A stretch of DNA of 49,933 nucleotides, from contig NZ_NWMV01000068.1 of assembly GCF_002837145.1 (NCBI RefSeq), positions 18,017 to 67,949 of the forward strand, in the 5' to 3' direction. The stretch is from Macromonas nakdongensis (lineage in GTDB: Bacteria; Pseudomonadota; Gammaproteobacteria; Burkholderiales; Burkholderiaceae_C). The translations under genes and the position numbers were made by a program. The notes below the pieces were generated by a model. That model was given only the letters and a program-made list of their open reading frames with translations. It searched no databases and was not told where the DNA came from. Below, in pieces: positions 10,034 through 18,888 of this stretch (position 1 is the first letter of the stretch; each line of letters opens with the position of its first letter).

Positions 10034-11074
10034 TCAAAGCGCCTCGTCTTGCGATGCCACCATCCATACCCGCTTCAACGGCAGCTCCGCCTTGAGGTCT
10101 TCGTCCAGACGCTCGTACTGCTCGAATAGCTGTTCAAGCAATTCCTTCTGCGTCCACAGACGCAATCGGAAGAACTGCGATGCCAGCTCTTTCTGCACAT
10201 TGCCCTTGAAGCCGCCCCACGCAACGAACAGGCCTTGGTCGGCATTGAACTTGGTCATTGCCCCCAGCAGCTTGTCCACCGATTCGCGCCCAATCGGTGA
10301 ATCCTCGGACTTCACCTCCACGCACAACCTCGGCGCGGAAAAGCCCAGGGGGCCAGAGCCCGCCAGGATGTCGGCGCCGCCGTCTGCGCCCTCCGGGCTA
10401 CGGTAGGTGGTGTAGCCCTGCGCTTTCAGGATACCTTCGACCAAGCGGGTCAGGCCGTGACCCTTGAAGCGAGCAGAGATGAGCGCGGCGATCTGGTCGC
10501 GTGCCAGTTCGTCCAGATCGGTGTCGGCGGCCTCTGCATCAGTCGTCGTTGCCGTGGCCGCTTTGGCGGGGGCGGACAGTGTTTCCGCTTTCCAATCGCT
10601 GGCCCGCATGGCCGCAATCCGCTGCTCCGCGTTGTTACGTTGGATGCGGCAGATCGTCAGGAACGCGCCGAAGGAGAACAGCAGGTCTTTGCCAAAGTGC
10701 GTGCGCGGGATGGCTTCGCCGATCCACTTGACTGCGCGCCAATGAAAGAAGGGGTTCGGGCCCGCCTTCTCGGCGCGGTAGTCGCCCGTGATCTCGCCGA
10801 TGTAGACCGCAGGCTGCGTCTTCAGCGGCAGCACCACCAGATCACCAATCTGCATCTCATGCGCGAACGGCCAGACCTGACTCACCCAGTTCAGCACTGC
10901 TTTGGGCTTGGCCTCGGGGTAGCGCTGGGTCATTTCAGCGGTCAGCTCGCCTCGCTGTTGCAGCTTGGATAGGTCCAGGTTCAGGTCATCCCAGGTCACA
11001 TAGACCCGACCCTCCTGGATGAACTTCTGCTCGTATTCGCCGTGCGAGCCTGCACGGACTAGCCAGATCGCCAT
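10034..11074 (-). CDS. Mrr-like restriction endonuclease
   Basis: 346 residues. The C-terminal domain has the Mrr-type PD-(D/E)xK core: GADGGADIL (about residue 230) and CVEVKSE (about 250), then a Gln/Lys-containing DQGLFVAWGGF strand. The N-terminal about 140 residues (MAIWLVRAG, IGDLVVLP, VYIGEITGDY) look like a separate small beta domain that may read modified DNA. Mrr enzymes cut methylated DNA or act on restriction-modification conflict, and mrr sits beside hsd genes in E. coli K-12 as well. AAGGA precedes the ATG, 9 bp after the hsdM stop, so it is last in the operon. Confidence 0.85.
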   Translation of the reverse strand: MAIWLVRAGSHGEYEQKFIQEGRVYVTWDDLNLDLSKLQQRGELTAEMTQRYPEAKPKAVLNWVSQVWPFAHEMQIGDLVVLPLKTQPAVYIGEITGDYRAEKAGPNPFFHWRAVKWIGEAIPRTHFGKDLLFSFGAFLTICRIQRNNAEQRIAAMRASDWKAETLSAPAKAATATTTDAEAADTDLDELARDQIAALISARFKGHGLTRLVEGILKAQGYTTYRSPEGADGGADILAGSGPLGFSAPRLCVEVKSEDSPIGRESVDKLLGAMTKFNADQGLFVAWGGFKGNVQKELASQFFRLRLWTQKELLEQLFEQYERLDEDLKAELPLKRVWMVASQDEAL

Positions 11075-11083
11075 GGGGAATCC

Positions 11084-12715
11084 TTACCGTGATGCCTCGG
11101 CGCCATAGGGCAGCGGTGGCAGCCCCAGTTCCTTGAGGAATTCATTGTGTTGATCGGTGGCTGCCCTGATCTTCTGATCCAGCGCCACCAGCTCCGCATG
11201 CACCGCCGCCAGTTTGATTTCTTCCTCCGCCTCGGCCGTGCTCACGTAGCGCGAGATGTTCAGGTTGAAGTCGTGTTCCTTCTCGATGACTTCCAATGGC
11301 ACCCTGCGCGAGTAGCGAGGCTCTTCCTTGCGGTAGCGGTAGGTGTCGATGATTTTGTCGATGTGCTCGGGCAGCAGCTGGTTCTGCCGTTTGCCCTTCT
11401 CGAAGTGCTCAGCCGCGTTGATGAACAGCACGTCATCGGGCTTCTTGCACTTCTTCAGCACCAAGATGCACACCGGAATGCCGGTGGAGAAGAACAGGTT
11501 CGCCGGTAGGCCGATCACCGTGTCAATATGCCCATCCTTGAGCAACTTGGTGCGGATGCGCGCCTCAGCACCCCCACGGAACAGCACGCCGTGAGGCAGA
11601 ATGATGGCCATCACGCCGTCCTGCTTCAGGAAGTGGAAACCATGCAGCAGGAAGGCAAAGTCAGCGGCCGACTTCGGTGCCAAGCCATAGTTCTTGAAGC
11701 GGGTGTCCTCGCCCAGCGCCTCGCTCGGTTCCCAGCGGTAGCTGAATGGTGGGTTGGCTACAACCGCGTCGAACTTCGGCATCTTGGCGGGGTTGGTTTC
11801 ACGCAGCATGTCCCACTCGTTGAGCAGGGTGTCGCCGTGGAAGATTTCGAACTCCGAGTCCTTCACCCCGTGCAGCAGCATGTTCATGCGCGCCAGGTTG
11901 TAGGTGGTGATGTTCTTCTCCTGCCCGTGAATCTTGCCGATGCCATGTGGCCCCATCCGGTGGCGCACGTTCAACAGCAAAGAGCCAGAACCGCAAGCGA
12001 AGTCGAGCACGCTGTCCAGATGCGAACGCTGGCCCGTGGCTGGCTCCTGACTGTCCAGCGTGACGATGGCCGACAGGATGTCTGAAATGCGCTGCGGCGT
12101 GTAGAACTCGCCAGCCTTTTTGCCCGAGCCTGCCGCGAACTGACCGATCAGGTATTCATAGGCGTCGCCCAGGGTGTCGCTGTCGGTGGAGAACTGGCCC
12201 AGGCCCTTGGCGATTTCGGCGATGATCTTGCACAGGCGGGCATTGCGCTCGGCGTAGGTCTTGCCCAGCTTGTCCGATGCCAGGTTGATCTCCGAGAACA
12301 GCCCCCGGAAGGTGCTGGCGAAGGATTCTTCCTCGATGTACTTGAAGCCGGCTTGCAGTGTGCTTAGCAATTCAGCGTGCTGTGTGCGAGCCATCTCGGC
12401 GATATTGCGCCACAGGTATTGCGGCTCAATCACGTAATGCACCTTGCGGCGCATTTGTTTCTCGAACTCGGGCACATCGTCTAGATTGCCTTCATACCAT
12501 TGCTGCAGCGGCGTGGAGACCGAACCATCGATCTGCTGAGGGTAGTCCGACCCTAGCTCCTTCTGGGCGGCTGCTTCGTAGTTGTCCGACAGATAGCGCA
12601 GAAACAGGAAGGCCAGCATGTAGTCGCGGAAGTCATCCGCATTCATCGCGCCGCGCAGTTGGTCGGCAATGGCCCAGAGGGTCTTGCCCAGTTTTTGTCT
12701 TTCGAGATCGGTCAT
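11084..12715 (-). CDS. hsdM: Type I restriction-modification methyltransferase subunit HsdM
   Basis: 543 residues. This is the N6-adenine methyltransferase subunit that forms M2S and R2M2S complexes with HsdS and HsdR. The N-terminal helical bundle (LWAIADQLRGAMNADDFRDY) is typical. SAM motif I is FACGSGSLL (about residue 240) and the catalytic motif IV is NPPF (about 321). The start overlaps the stop of the upstream PrrC-like gene by 4 bp (ATGA), so translation is coupled. Gene order hsdR...hsdS-prrC-like-hsdM is unusual, since hsdM normally precedes hsdS. Confidence 0.97.
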   Translation of the reverse strand: MTDLERQKLGKTLWAIADQLRGAMNADDFRDYMLAFLFLRYLSDNYEAAAQKELGSDYPQQIDGSVSTPLQQWYEGNLDDVPEFEKQMRRKVHYVIEPQYLWRNIAEMARTQHAELLSTLQAGFKYIEEESFASTFRGLFSEINLASDKLGKTYAERNARLCKIIAEIAKGLGQFSTDSDTLGDAYEYLIGQFAAGSGKKAGEFYTPQRISDILSAIVTLDSQEPATGQRSHLDSVLDFACGSGSLLLNVRHRMGPHGIGKIHGQEKNITTYNLARMNMLLHGVKDSEFEIFHGDTLLNEWDMLRETNPAKMPKFDAVVANPPFSYRWEPSEALGEDTRFKNYGLAPKSAADFAFLLHGFHFLKQDGVMAIILPHGVLFRGGAEARIRTKLLKDGHIDTVIGLPANLFFSTGIPVCILVLKKCKKPDDVLFINAAEHFEKGKRQNQLLPEHIDKIIDTYRYRKEEPRYSRRVPLEVIEKEHDFNLNISRYVSTAEAEEEIKLAAVHAELVALDQKIRAATDQHNEFLKELGLPPLPYGAEASR

Positions 12716-13827
12716 GGTGTGCCTGCTGGTGCGGCCTCAGGAGCCTGAGGGAACAAATCGGGATTGAAGGGGTAGCGATTCAGGAAGTCGTTCAGAACCT
12801 TCTTGAAGTAAGCCTTGTTCTCATCGAGCATCTGCTGCGGCTCGTATAGCGAATAGTTGCCGTGGCTGAGGATGTTGATCAGGCGTGTGTGCAGAATGCC
12901 GTCCGGGTCGTCATCATCCTGCTTGATGCATACCGAGAAATTCTTGTGCCCATGAAAGCTGGCCGTCTTCTCCAGAATCGTGCGCAGCATGTTGAAATGA
13001 TGGGTGAACAACCGGTCTTCCTGCATAGCCTGGTACAGCTCGGCTAAGGCAGCAACGTGGTGGAAGAATGGTGTGTCGCCATCTTCGGGGCGCAGCAGGT
13101 ATCCCCCATTGTTTGGATGCTTGTTGACAACGTACTTGCGGGCGCTCTTCATCTCGTTGCACAACACGTTGAAGAACAACGTATGGTGCGTCGAAATCAC
13201 CGTTTTGAGCTTGTTATCCTGCCGTTTTAGCAATTGCGCCAGATGGTTGGCCACGGCAATCGCGTTGTGCTCATCCAGCGAAGAAATCGGATCGTCGATA
13301 TATAGGTACTTCACCCACTGGTAAGCCTCGATCTCCGGGTCCATTGCCAGTTCGACCACGGCCAAGAAAAAGCACCAGATGAAGATATTCTCTTCACCGC
13401 GCGAGACTTTGATGTTGTCAACGGTCTGCCCGTCTACTAAGCGCGAAAAGCGCACAGCCCACTCGTGCCCCTGTGTGTCAATGCGGAAATCGAAGTCCGC
13501 ATAACGCCGCAGCAGCGGGCGGATGCGGTTGTCCATTTCCAGCTCGAACACGCCCTGGAAAAACCGCGAATCCCTATTGAGCAACAAGCGACGATCAGAA
13601 TCGCCAGCCAAATCATTGTTCCAGTGGAACAGGTCTTCGGTAAAGGCGTTGAAATACACCGTATCGCGGGCCTCATTCTGTTTGCCAATGTCCTTGAACG
13701 CCATGGACAGCCGCGTCTTGCCGGTGCCGTTGTAGGCATAGAGCAGGATGACCTTCTTGTTTTCTAGCTCTCCCCGCAGATGGGCGGCCAGCACCGGAAG
13801 GTTAGCGAAGGGTACGCCTGGTCTCAT
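12712..13827 (-). CDS. PrrC/RloC-like ABC ATPase with C-terminal HEPN RNase motif, candidate anticodon nuclease
   Basis: 371 residues, close to E. coli PrrC in size. The ABC-type ATPase has Walker A NGTGKT (33-38), an SMC-like signature VSRGEE (141-146), Walker B YLYIDD (174-179) and an H-loop STHH (212-215). The C-terminal part has R282-x3-E286 and R315-x6-H322 (RLINILSH), matching the HEPN RNase motif and the Arg/Glu/His layout known for PrrC. PrrC is kept silent by a type I RM complex and cuts tRNA-Lys when phage disable restriction. Its position between hsdS and hsdM, with 4-bp overlaps on both sides, fits that role. The tRNA target is unknown and nuclease activity is inferred. Confidence 0.75.
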   Translation of the reverse strand: MRPGVPFANLPVLAAHLRGELENKKVILLYAYNGTGKTRLSMAFKDIGKQNEARDTVYFNAFTEDLFHWNNDLAGDSDRRLLLNRDSRFFQGVFELEMDNRIRPLLRRYADFDFRIDTQGHEWAVRFSRLVDGQTVDNIKVSRGEENIFIWCFFLAVVELAMDPEIEAYQWVKYLYIDDPISSLDEHNAIAVANHLAQLLKRQDNKLKTVISTHHTLFFNVLCNEMKSARKYVVNKHPNNGGYLLRPEDGDTPFFHHVAALAELYQAMQEDRLFTHHFNMLRTILEKTASFHGHKNFSVCIKQDDDDPDGILHTRLINILSHGNYSLYEPQQMLDENKAYFKKVLNDFLNRYPFNPDLFPQAPEAAPAGTP

Positions 13828-15095
13828 ACCGATAGCCCATCAAGCACGGGGAAGATCTTCTGCATCAGTCCTTGCTTGTGAAGTTTGAGGGTTTCGAGCT
13901 TTCGAGTGTCGGCAGCAATCCTAGCGTCGAGGCTTCCCATGCAGTCGGCAATAGATCGTTGCTCTGCCAAAGGTGGAATTGGAATCTCCATTTGCTTCAA
14001 GTGCGTGGGGCCGAAGTGTTTTATCCCTCCACCCACTGCGGCAGATGCAGCTTGTTGCTCAAAATGAGGACTTCCCAAGAAAACCTTCAAGTAGCTAAGG
14101 GTTAGCCGTTCATTGCTTGGTCGAAACCGAATGAGTCCGGTGTAAAAGACGGCTCCTACTGCAACCTCTGTCACAATTGATGTGAGGCCAAAGGTGGCGC
14201 TGGTTGAAATGATTAAATCATCGAGCTCAAGACGAAAGTGTGCCCATTTCTGATCCACCTTTTCGGGGTCTAGGTAATTGCAACCATCCAGGGTGACGTT
14301 GATCCCTCCAACTCCTGCAAGCCTAACAAGCGGTACTCCTTCACTTCGAAAATCAACCGCCATAATTCCCGGGCCTTCTTGGAAGAACACGACCTCAGGC
14401 AAACTTGCTACAGTCCAATCACCTTCGTTGATGAATCGGAGGCGGGGCATATTTTCTCCCACGCGGGGGAAAAGCTGCTGCATAAGGCTCTTTTTATAGA
14501 GCTTGAGGGCGTCCAGTCTCAGAGTTTCCGCTGTGATCAGCTCATCGAGGGAAGACAGACAGTCTGAGATTTTTTGTTGCTCATCTGGTGTGGAAACTGG
14601 GAGTGGCAGGCTCATGAAAGCATCGTTTGAAATGCTCATGCGATCATGTCGTGCGCCTGTGCTGGAGGCTTGGCGCATGTACTGATGCCAATGCGTCGAT
14701 TTGAAATAATGGGCGTAAAAATCGTTACGGGCATCATTAAACTTGAATACCGTATATAGCGGCGACATCACGCCTAAGCCGATCCTGTTCTTGGAAATGG
14801 GTCCGACCGGAGCCAAGGCGGAGATGCGAGGGTTGTAGACGTAACTGCCATCCTCGACGATGTAATATCCCTCTAAATTTCCTTGGGTGGCAATATCCTT
14901 GTCGAAAAAATCACGTTGATCAATCACGCCAAATTCGGCGGAATTGGTTAGAACGCGGATTACTTCGCCGTCGGTATTTTTCTGCGTGGAGCGCCTCGCT
15001 AGCTTCGCTAGCGTCTGAAAACTCCACGACTTCGCATCTAGAAACTCTGGAAACCGTAGCTGAGGCACCAAGGATTGTTTTTCGCTGTTATTCAT
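13824..15095 (-). CDS. hsdS: Type I restriction-modification specificity subunit HsdS
   Basis: 423 residues with two target-recognition domains, each followed by a conserved helical spacer: SLDELITAETLRLDALKLYKKSLMQQLF (about 190-218) and its repeat SLDARIAADTRKLETLKLHKQGLMQKIF near the C-terminus. The protein recognises a bipartite DNA site and directs HsdM and HsdR. Base composition is clearly more AT-rich than in hsdM and hsdR, as expected for exchanged recognition domains. ATGA overlaps on both sides couple it to its neighbours. The target sequence cannot be read. Confidence 0.95.
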   Translation of the reverse strand: MNNSEKQSLVPQLRFPEFLDAKSWSFQTLAKLARRSTQKNTDGEVIRVLTNSAEFGVIDQRDFFDKDIATQGNLEGYYIVEDGSYVYNPRISALAPVGPISKNRIGLGVMSPLYTVFKFNDARNDFYAHYFKSTHWHQYMRQASSTGARHDRMSISNDAFMSLPLPVSTPDEQQKISDCLSSLDELITAETLRLDALKLYKKSLMQQLFPRVGENMPRLRFINEGDWTVASLPEVVFFQEGPGIMAVDFRSEGVPLVRLAGVGGINVTLDGCNYLDPEKVDQKWAHFRLELDDLIISTSATFGLTSIVTEVAVGAVFYTGLIRFRPSNERLTLSYLKVFLGSPHFEQQAASAAVGGGIKHFGPTHLKQMEIPIPPLAEQRSIADCMGSLDARIAADTRKLETLKLHKQGLMQKIFPVLDGLSV

Positions 15096-16264
15096 GCATC
15101 TTGCCCCGATGGCCGCGCGACGGTGACCTTAAACAGATTTCCCGCCCGGTCGTCGATGAGTTCAATTTGCGGCCATGCCCGCAAGGCGCGCAGTAGGCCG
15201 CTGCCCAGTCCGCGATACGGCAGGAGCTTGGCGGCAAAGGACGCCAGAATCGGGTTGCGCATATTGGAGTTGCCCGCCTTGATGTTCTCGATGGTCAGGT
15301 TGTTGGGCAGGTGGCCGGGACTGATGATCTCGACCCGATCCGCAAACACCAGAACACGGACCGGCGCGCTGACGAAGTAGTCGCGGTGAATGAGGGCGTT
15401 GGCGACCAGCTCTTCCCAGACGATGCGCGGAATCTCGGGCTGACCCTGGGTGTTGAAGCCCTGCTCGCCCTGCGCGGCGCGGGTGTTGGCGACGATGAAG
15501 CCCAGCGTTTGCTGAAACATATCGGCCAGCTTGCCGGTGATGTCGCGGCTGTCGATGTAGCGCTCGTCTTCGATCTCAGTGCCGACAAAAGCGACGGCCT
15601 TGACGATGAAGGCGGGTAGCGCGTACTGCGGTGTTTTGGCGAACAGCAGGCCGCCCGCCACGTTGAGCTGCCCCTGGTTCATCAGGTTCATGTTGGTCAG
15701 CAACTGCGGCAGCGGCTGGTTATGCTGGGCGAGTGACTCGCCGAATTGTCCTTCAAAAAATCTTTCGAAGTACGGCAGGTCTATATCTCCGGCACTGAGT
15801 CTCGCAACGGGAGTTTCGTCTGCGTGTACCGAACCGGCTTGCTGAAATAGGCGCAGGATTTCTTCACGGTCATTGACCCTACGCTTGTCCGACCCCTTTT
15901 TTACCCAGATAGAGAGGGCGCCGTCCTGGGCCACCATGTAGGGCTTACTGATTCCTTCTGGCACAGTGATAACTAACACGATCCCATTCGGGTGGGGCAC
16001 GTTTTCTGTTAGCGGAGCCATTGCCGGACGCACATTGTTGGTGGCAGCGTTGGCAATTAATTGATTGAGACGGGCTACGTCGTCGTTAGATAGCCCACGC
16101 ACCGAACCGTCATCGTTCACGCCGATGAAAATTCGTCCGCCCGAAGAGTTGCTGAAGGCGACCACCTCTGCCGCAAGTGAATTAGCATTGGTGATATCCG
16201 CTTTGAACTGATGGCGGCTGTCCTCTCCCCGGCTGAGGATGTCGATCAGCTCTGTGGTTTCCAT
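15092..16264 (-). CDS. Schlafen AlbA_2 domain protein with C-terminal ATP-binding domain
   Basis: 390 residues. The N-terminus is an AlbA_2 (formerly AAA_4) domain: EDSRHQFKADITNANSLAAEVVAFSNSSGGRIFIGV. The C-terminal EELVANALIHRDY and GLGSGLLRAL match the histidine-kinase-like ATPase region that often follows it. Such proteins are often annotated as RecG-related helicases or regulators, but no helicase motif is present. Being inside the RM operon (19-bp overlap with the upstream PHP-SMC gene, 4-bp overlap with hsdS) suggests a defence or regulatory role. Molecular function unproven. Confidence 0.85.
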   Translation of the reverse strand: METTELIDILSRGEDSRHQFKADITNANSLAAEVVAFSNSSGGRIFIGVNDDGSVRGLSNDDVARLNQLIANAATNNVRPAMAPLTENVPHPNGIVLVITVPEGISKPYMVAQDGALSIWVKKGSDKRRVNDREEILRLFQQAGSVHADETPVARLSAGDIDLPYFERFFEGQFGESLAQHNQPLPQLLTNMNLMNQGQLNVAGGLLFAKTPQYALPAFIVKAVAFVGTEIEDERYIDSRDITGKLADMFQQTLGFIVANTRAAQGEQGFNTQGQPEIPRIVWEELVANALIHRDYFVSAPVRVLVFADRVEIISPGHLPNNLTIENIKAGNSNMRNPILASFAAKLLPYRGLGSGLLRALRAWPQIELIDDRAGNLFKVTVARPSGQDA

Positions 16265-18888
16265 AGGTTGTAGACCTCTTTGCGACGGTTGAAGGCTTCC
16301 TGGCCTCCTTCCATGATGTTGATGATGGCTTCCTGCACCGGGCGGGCGTCGATACTGCCGCTTCGCGTGGCGACCTTCTCGTCCTGGTATTGGCAGGCGT
16401 GCACCTGCTCGGCGTCACCCAGCACCGGGAAGTTGGCGTTGTGGGTGGCGAAGATGAACTGGGCGTGAGGTTTCATCTCACGCAGCAGCTTGATCACATC
16501 GTCGTAGATGGTCTGGTTGTCCAGATCGTCTTCCGGCTGGTCGATGATGATCACGTCGTTCTGGCGTTGGCTGAGCACATACAGCAGCAGCGCCGAAGCG
16601 CGCTGCCCGAGCGAGTGGTGCTTCAACTCTTTGCCGCGATAGCGGATGACGAAGCGGTTGGGCACCTGCCAGGTGACGAACTCGGTCAGGTTCTGCATGA
16701 AGGTCTTCTCGAAGACCTCGGGTGTGCTGCCGGCCTTGGCCAAGGCTCCCGGAAGGGCACGCAGGAGGCCGCCGAAATCGGCATAGTCCTCCATCACTGC
16801 GCGCAGGGTGGTTTCGCGGATGTTGCTGCCCTTGAAGAGTTGCTGCATGAAGCTGATGGCGGCTTCCTTGTCGCCCTTGAAGTCGGCTTCGATCTGCAAG
16901 GCGGTGTGGCCAGCGTTCACGCGGTCCAGCTCCGCCTTGATGGTGTTGAACTCGCGCAGCCAGAGTTCATTGAGCTTGTCGATCTCGGCAAACAGCGTGT
17001 CGCGGATGCTGGTCTGCTGTGATTCCTGCTTGGTCAACGCCTCCAGCATTTGCTCCGCCTTGGTCTTGCGTTGCTGCTGGGTGAGGAAGTCGTCCGGCTG
17101 GATGGCTGTCATGCCGGTCTGCTTGAGTTCCTGAGCCAGTTGGCGCTCGACTTGTGCGAACTCCTCCTTAAGGTTCTTGCTTGCGCCTTCAAACTCGCCC
17201 TGTTTGGCCTGGAGGCGACCCGCAATGGCTCGCGCGTCTTGCTCGATCTGCTTGAGCTGATCGACCTTGGCAACGAGCTTGGAGAACTCGGCGTAGTAGG
17301 CCGTGAAGAAATCTGGGTTCTGCTTGGACACGTAACTCGTCGCGTTGCGCAACTCGTCCTCATGCTCGGCAATCAATTGCCCCTGGGCGAGGATGAAGCT
17401 GTCTGCCCGCTCTTTCATGCGCGCGAGCGCAGTGGCGTCCTGCTGGAAGCCGAGGCGCTTTTGAAGCTTGTCGGCGACGCCGTGCTCCGCGAACTTGGTC
17501 AGACGGAAATTGGCATCATTGAGCTGGGTCTCGAAGTCGCGCTTGAGTTCGGCCGTGTTGCTGAGCTTGAGCCAGCGCTGAGCAGCGTCGCGCACGCGCT
17601 GGCGTTGGGCATCTATTTCCTCACGCAGCACACGCAGCTTCTCGCCAACCAGCTTTTCCACCAGATCGGTCTCGAAGCCTTCGCCGGTGCTGGAAAGGTC
17701 TTTCTGGCCGAAGTAGATCGGGCGACGCAGTACAGTCTCCCGGATCGACACGCCGGGCTGCAACTTGCCCCCCAGGTAGACGTTCGGCGCTTCGCGGAAG
17801 ATGCGGGAGATGGTGAACTCCTGTCCGTACACGTCGCAGGCTGTCAGCGTGACCTTGCCGCCGCTGCCAAGGGTGTGCCGGATCAACTCGTCCTTGTACT
17901 TGGTGTCCTGTGCTTTCTCACCTCGTGGAATATCGAGGGCGTAGCGCACCGCCTCCAGGATGGACGACTTGCCGCTGCCCCGGATGCCGATCAGCGTGTT
18001 GAGTTCGGAAGAGAAGTGCAGCGTCTGACCATCGAGGATGCCCCCGTCGAAGTGGATGCTGCGGATGTGCGACGCCTGATGCTTGGGCGGCTCCGTGGCG
18101 ACCCGCGCAGCGGGATCGCTCAAGGCAAACTTGACCGCCTCAAAGGACAGCTCGCCCAATTTGAGATAACAGGCTTTGCCCTGACCAATGTCTTCTATGC
18201 ATTTGGCGTCGCAGCCTTCGAGTTCGGCGGGATACCAGTCACCTAGATGCTGCTGCGCTTTAGTCCGGCAGGGTTTGTTTTTCTCTTGCACCTTGTTGTA
18301 CGTGCGCACCTTCTGAAAGCCAAGCGTGCGGCGGCGAAATAACTCATTTCGGCCCAGCTCGGCAAGACGCCCCCCATCCAGCTCGGCCCAAAGCCCACTC
18401 GGCGCTTCGACATGAGCAAAGACGAAAAAGAAGTCGCGGTGGTAGTTTTCCAACTCCTCGATGGTGTTCGCCAGCGACAGCGAAGATCGACCATTTTCCT
18501 GTTCATACTGCGCTGGGACTTTTCCTTTGAACGCGACGCCCAAGAAGGGATTGATATGGTCATGACCATCGGCCAACCAATCATCGGAAAAGACAACCAG
18601 CGTATGAATGCCATTGGCCCCATCATTGACCGACAGCTCGACGCCTGGCAGCAGCGCAATCCCCTTCTTCTGCGCTGTCTTGCGCAGCGCTTTGAACTCA
18701 TCGAAGTCGAACTTGTTGTGATTGGTGATGACGCCCAGGCGAATGCCCGCGTTCTCCAACGCATCCACATAGTTGCTGTTGTAGAAGTTGTCATCGCCCG
18801 TGAACTTGAACTCGCGGTCTGCGCGGGTGTGCAGATGGAAGTCTGCACGAATCCACTGTGCCCCTTGTGCAAAGACGGTCCCCATCAT
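16246..18888 (-). CDS. PHP phosphoesterase-SMC-like ATPase fusion (TrlF/Ppl-type)
   Basis: 880 residues. The N-terminal PHP domain has metal-binding motifs HLHT (18-21), TNHNK, PGVELS and FAHVEAP. From about residue 280 an SMC/Rad50-like ATPase begins: Walker A GIRGSGKSS, a long coiled coil (about 420-690), then Walker B VIIIDQPEDDLDN and the H-loop FATHN. PHP-ATPase proteins of this design were reported as the phage-defence gene ppl (Gao et al. 2020) and are annotated as TrlF-family ATPases. A DNA or nucleotide phosphoesterase gated by the ATPase is inferred. It overlaps the hsdR stop by 4 bp. Confidence 0.88.
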   Translation of the reverse strand: MMGTVFAQGAQWIRADFHLHTRADREFKFTGDDNFYNSNYVDALENAGIRLGVITNHNKFDFDEFKALRKTAQKKGIALLPGVELSVNDGANGIHTLVVFSDDWLADGHDHINPFLGVAFKGKVPAQYEQENGRSSLSLANTIEELENYHRDFFFVFAHVEAPSGLWAELDGGRLAELGRNELFRRRTLGFQKVRTYNKVQEKNKPCRTKAQQHLGDWYPAELEGCDAKCIEDIGQGKACYLKLGELSFEAVKFALSDPAARVATEPPKHQASHIRSIHFDGGILDGQTLHFSSELNTLIGIRGSGKSSILEAVRYALDIPRGEKAQDTKYKDELIRHTLGSGGKVTLTACDVYGQEFTISRIFREAPNVYLGGKLQPGVSIRETVLRRPIYFGQKDLSSTGEGFETDLVEKLVGEKLRVLREEIDAQRQRVRDAAQRWLKLSNTAELKRDFETQLNDANFRLTKFAEHGVADKLQKRLGFQQDATALARMKERADSFILAQGQLIAEHEDELRNATSYVSKQNPDFFTAYYAEFSKLVAKVDQLKQIEQDARAIAGRLQAKQGEFEGASKNLKEEFAQVERQLAQELKQTGMTAIQPDDFLTQQQRKTKAEQMLEALTKQESQQTSIRDTLFAEIDKLNELWLREFNTIKAELDRVNAGHTALQIEADFKGDKEAAISFMQQLFKGSNIRETTLRAVMEDYADFGGLLRALPGALAKAGSTPEVFEKTFMQNLTEFVTWQVPNRFVIRYRGKELKHHSLGQRASALLLYVLSQRQNDVIIIDQPEDDLDNQTIYDDVIKLLREMKPHAQFIFATHNANFPVLGDAEQVHACQYQDEKVATRSGSIDARPVQEAIINIMEGGQEAFNRRKEVYNLWKPQS

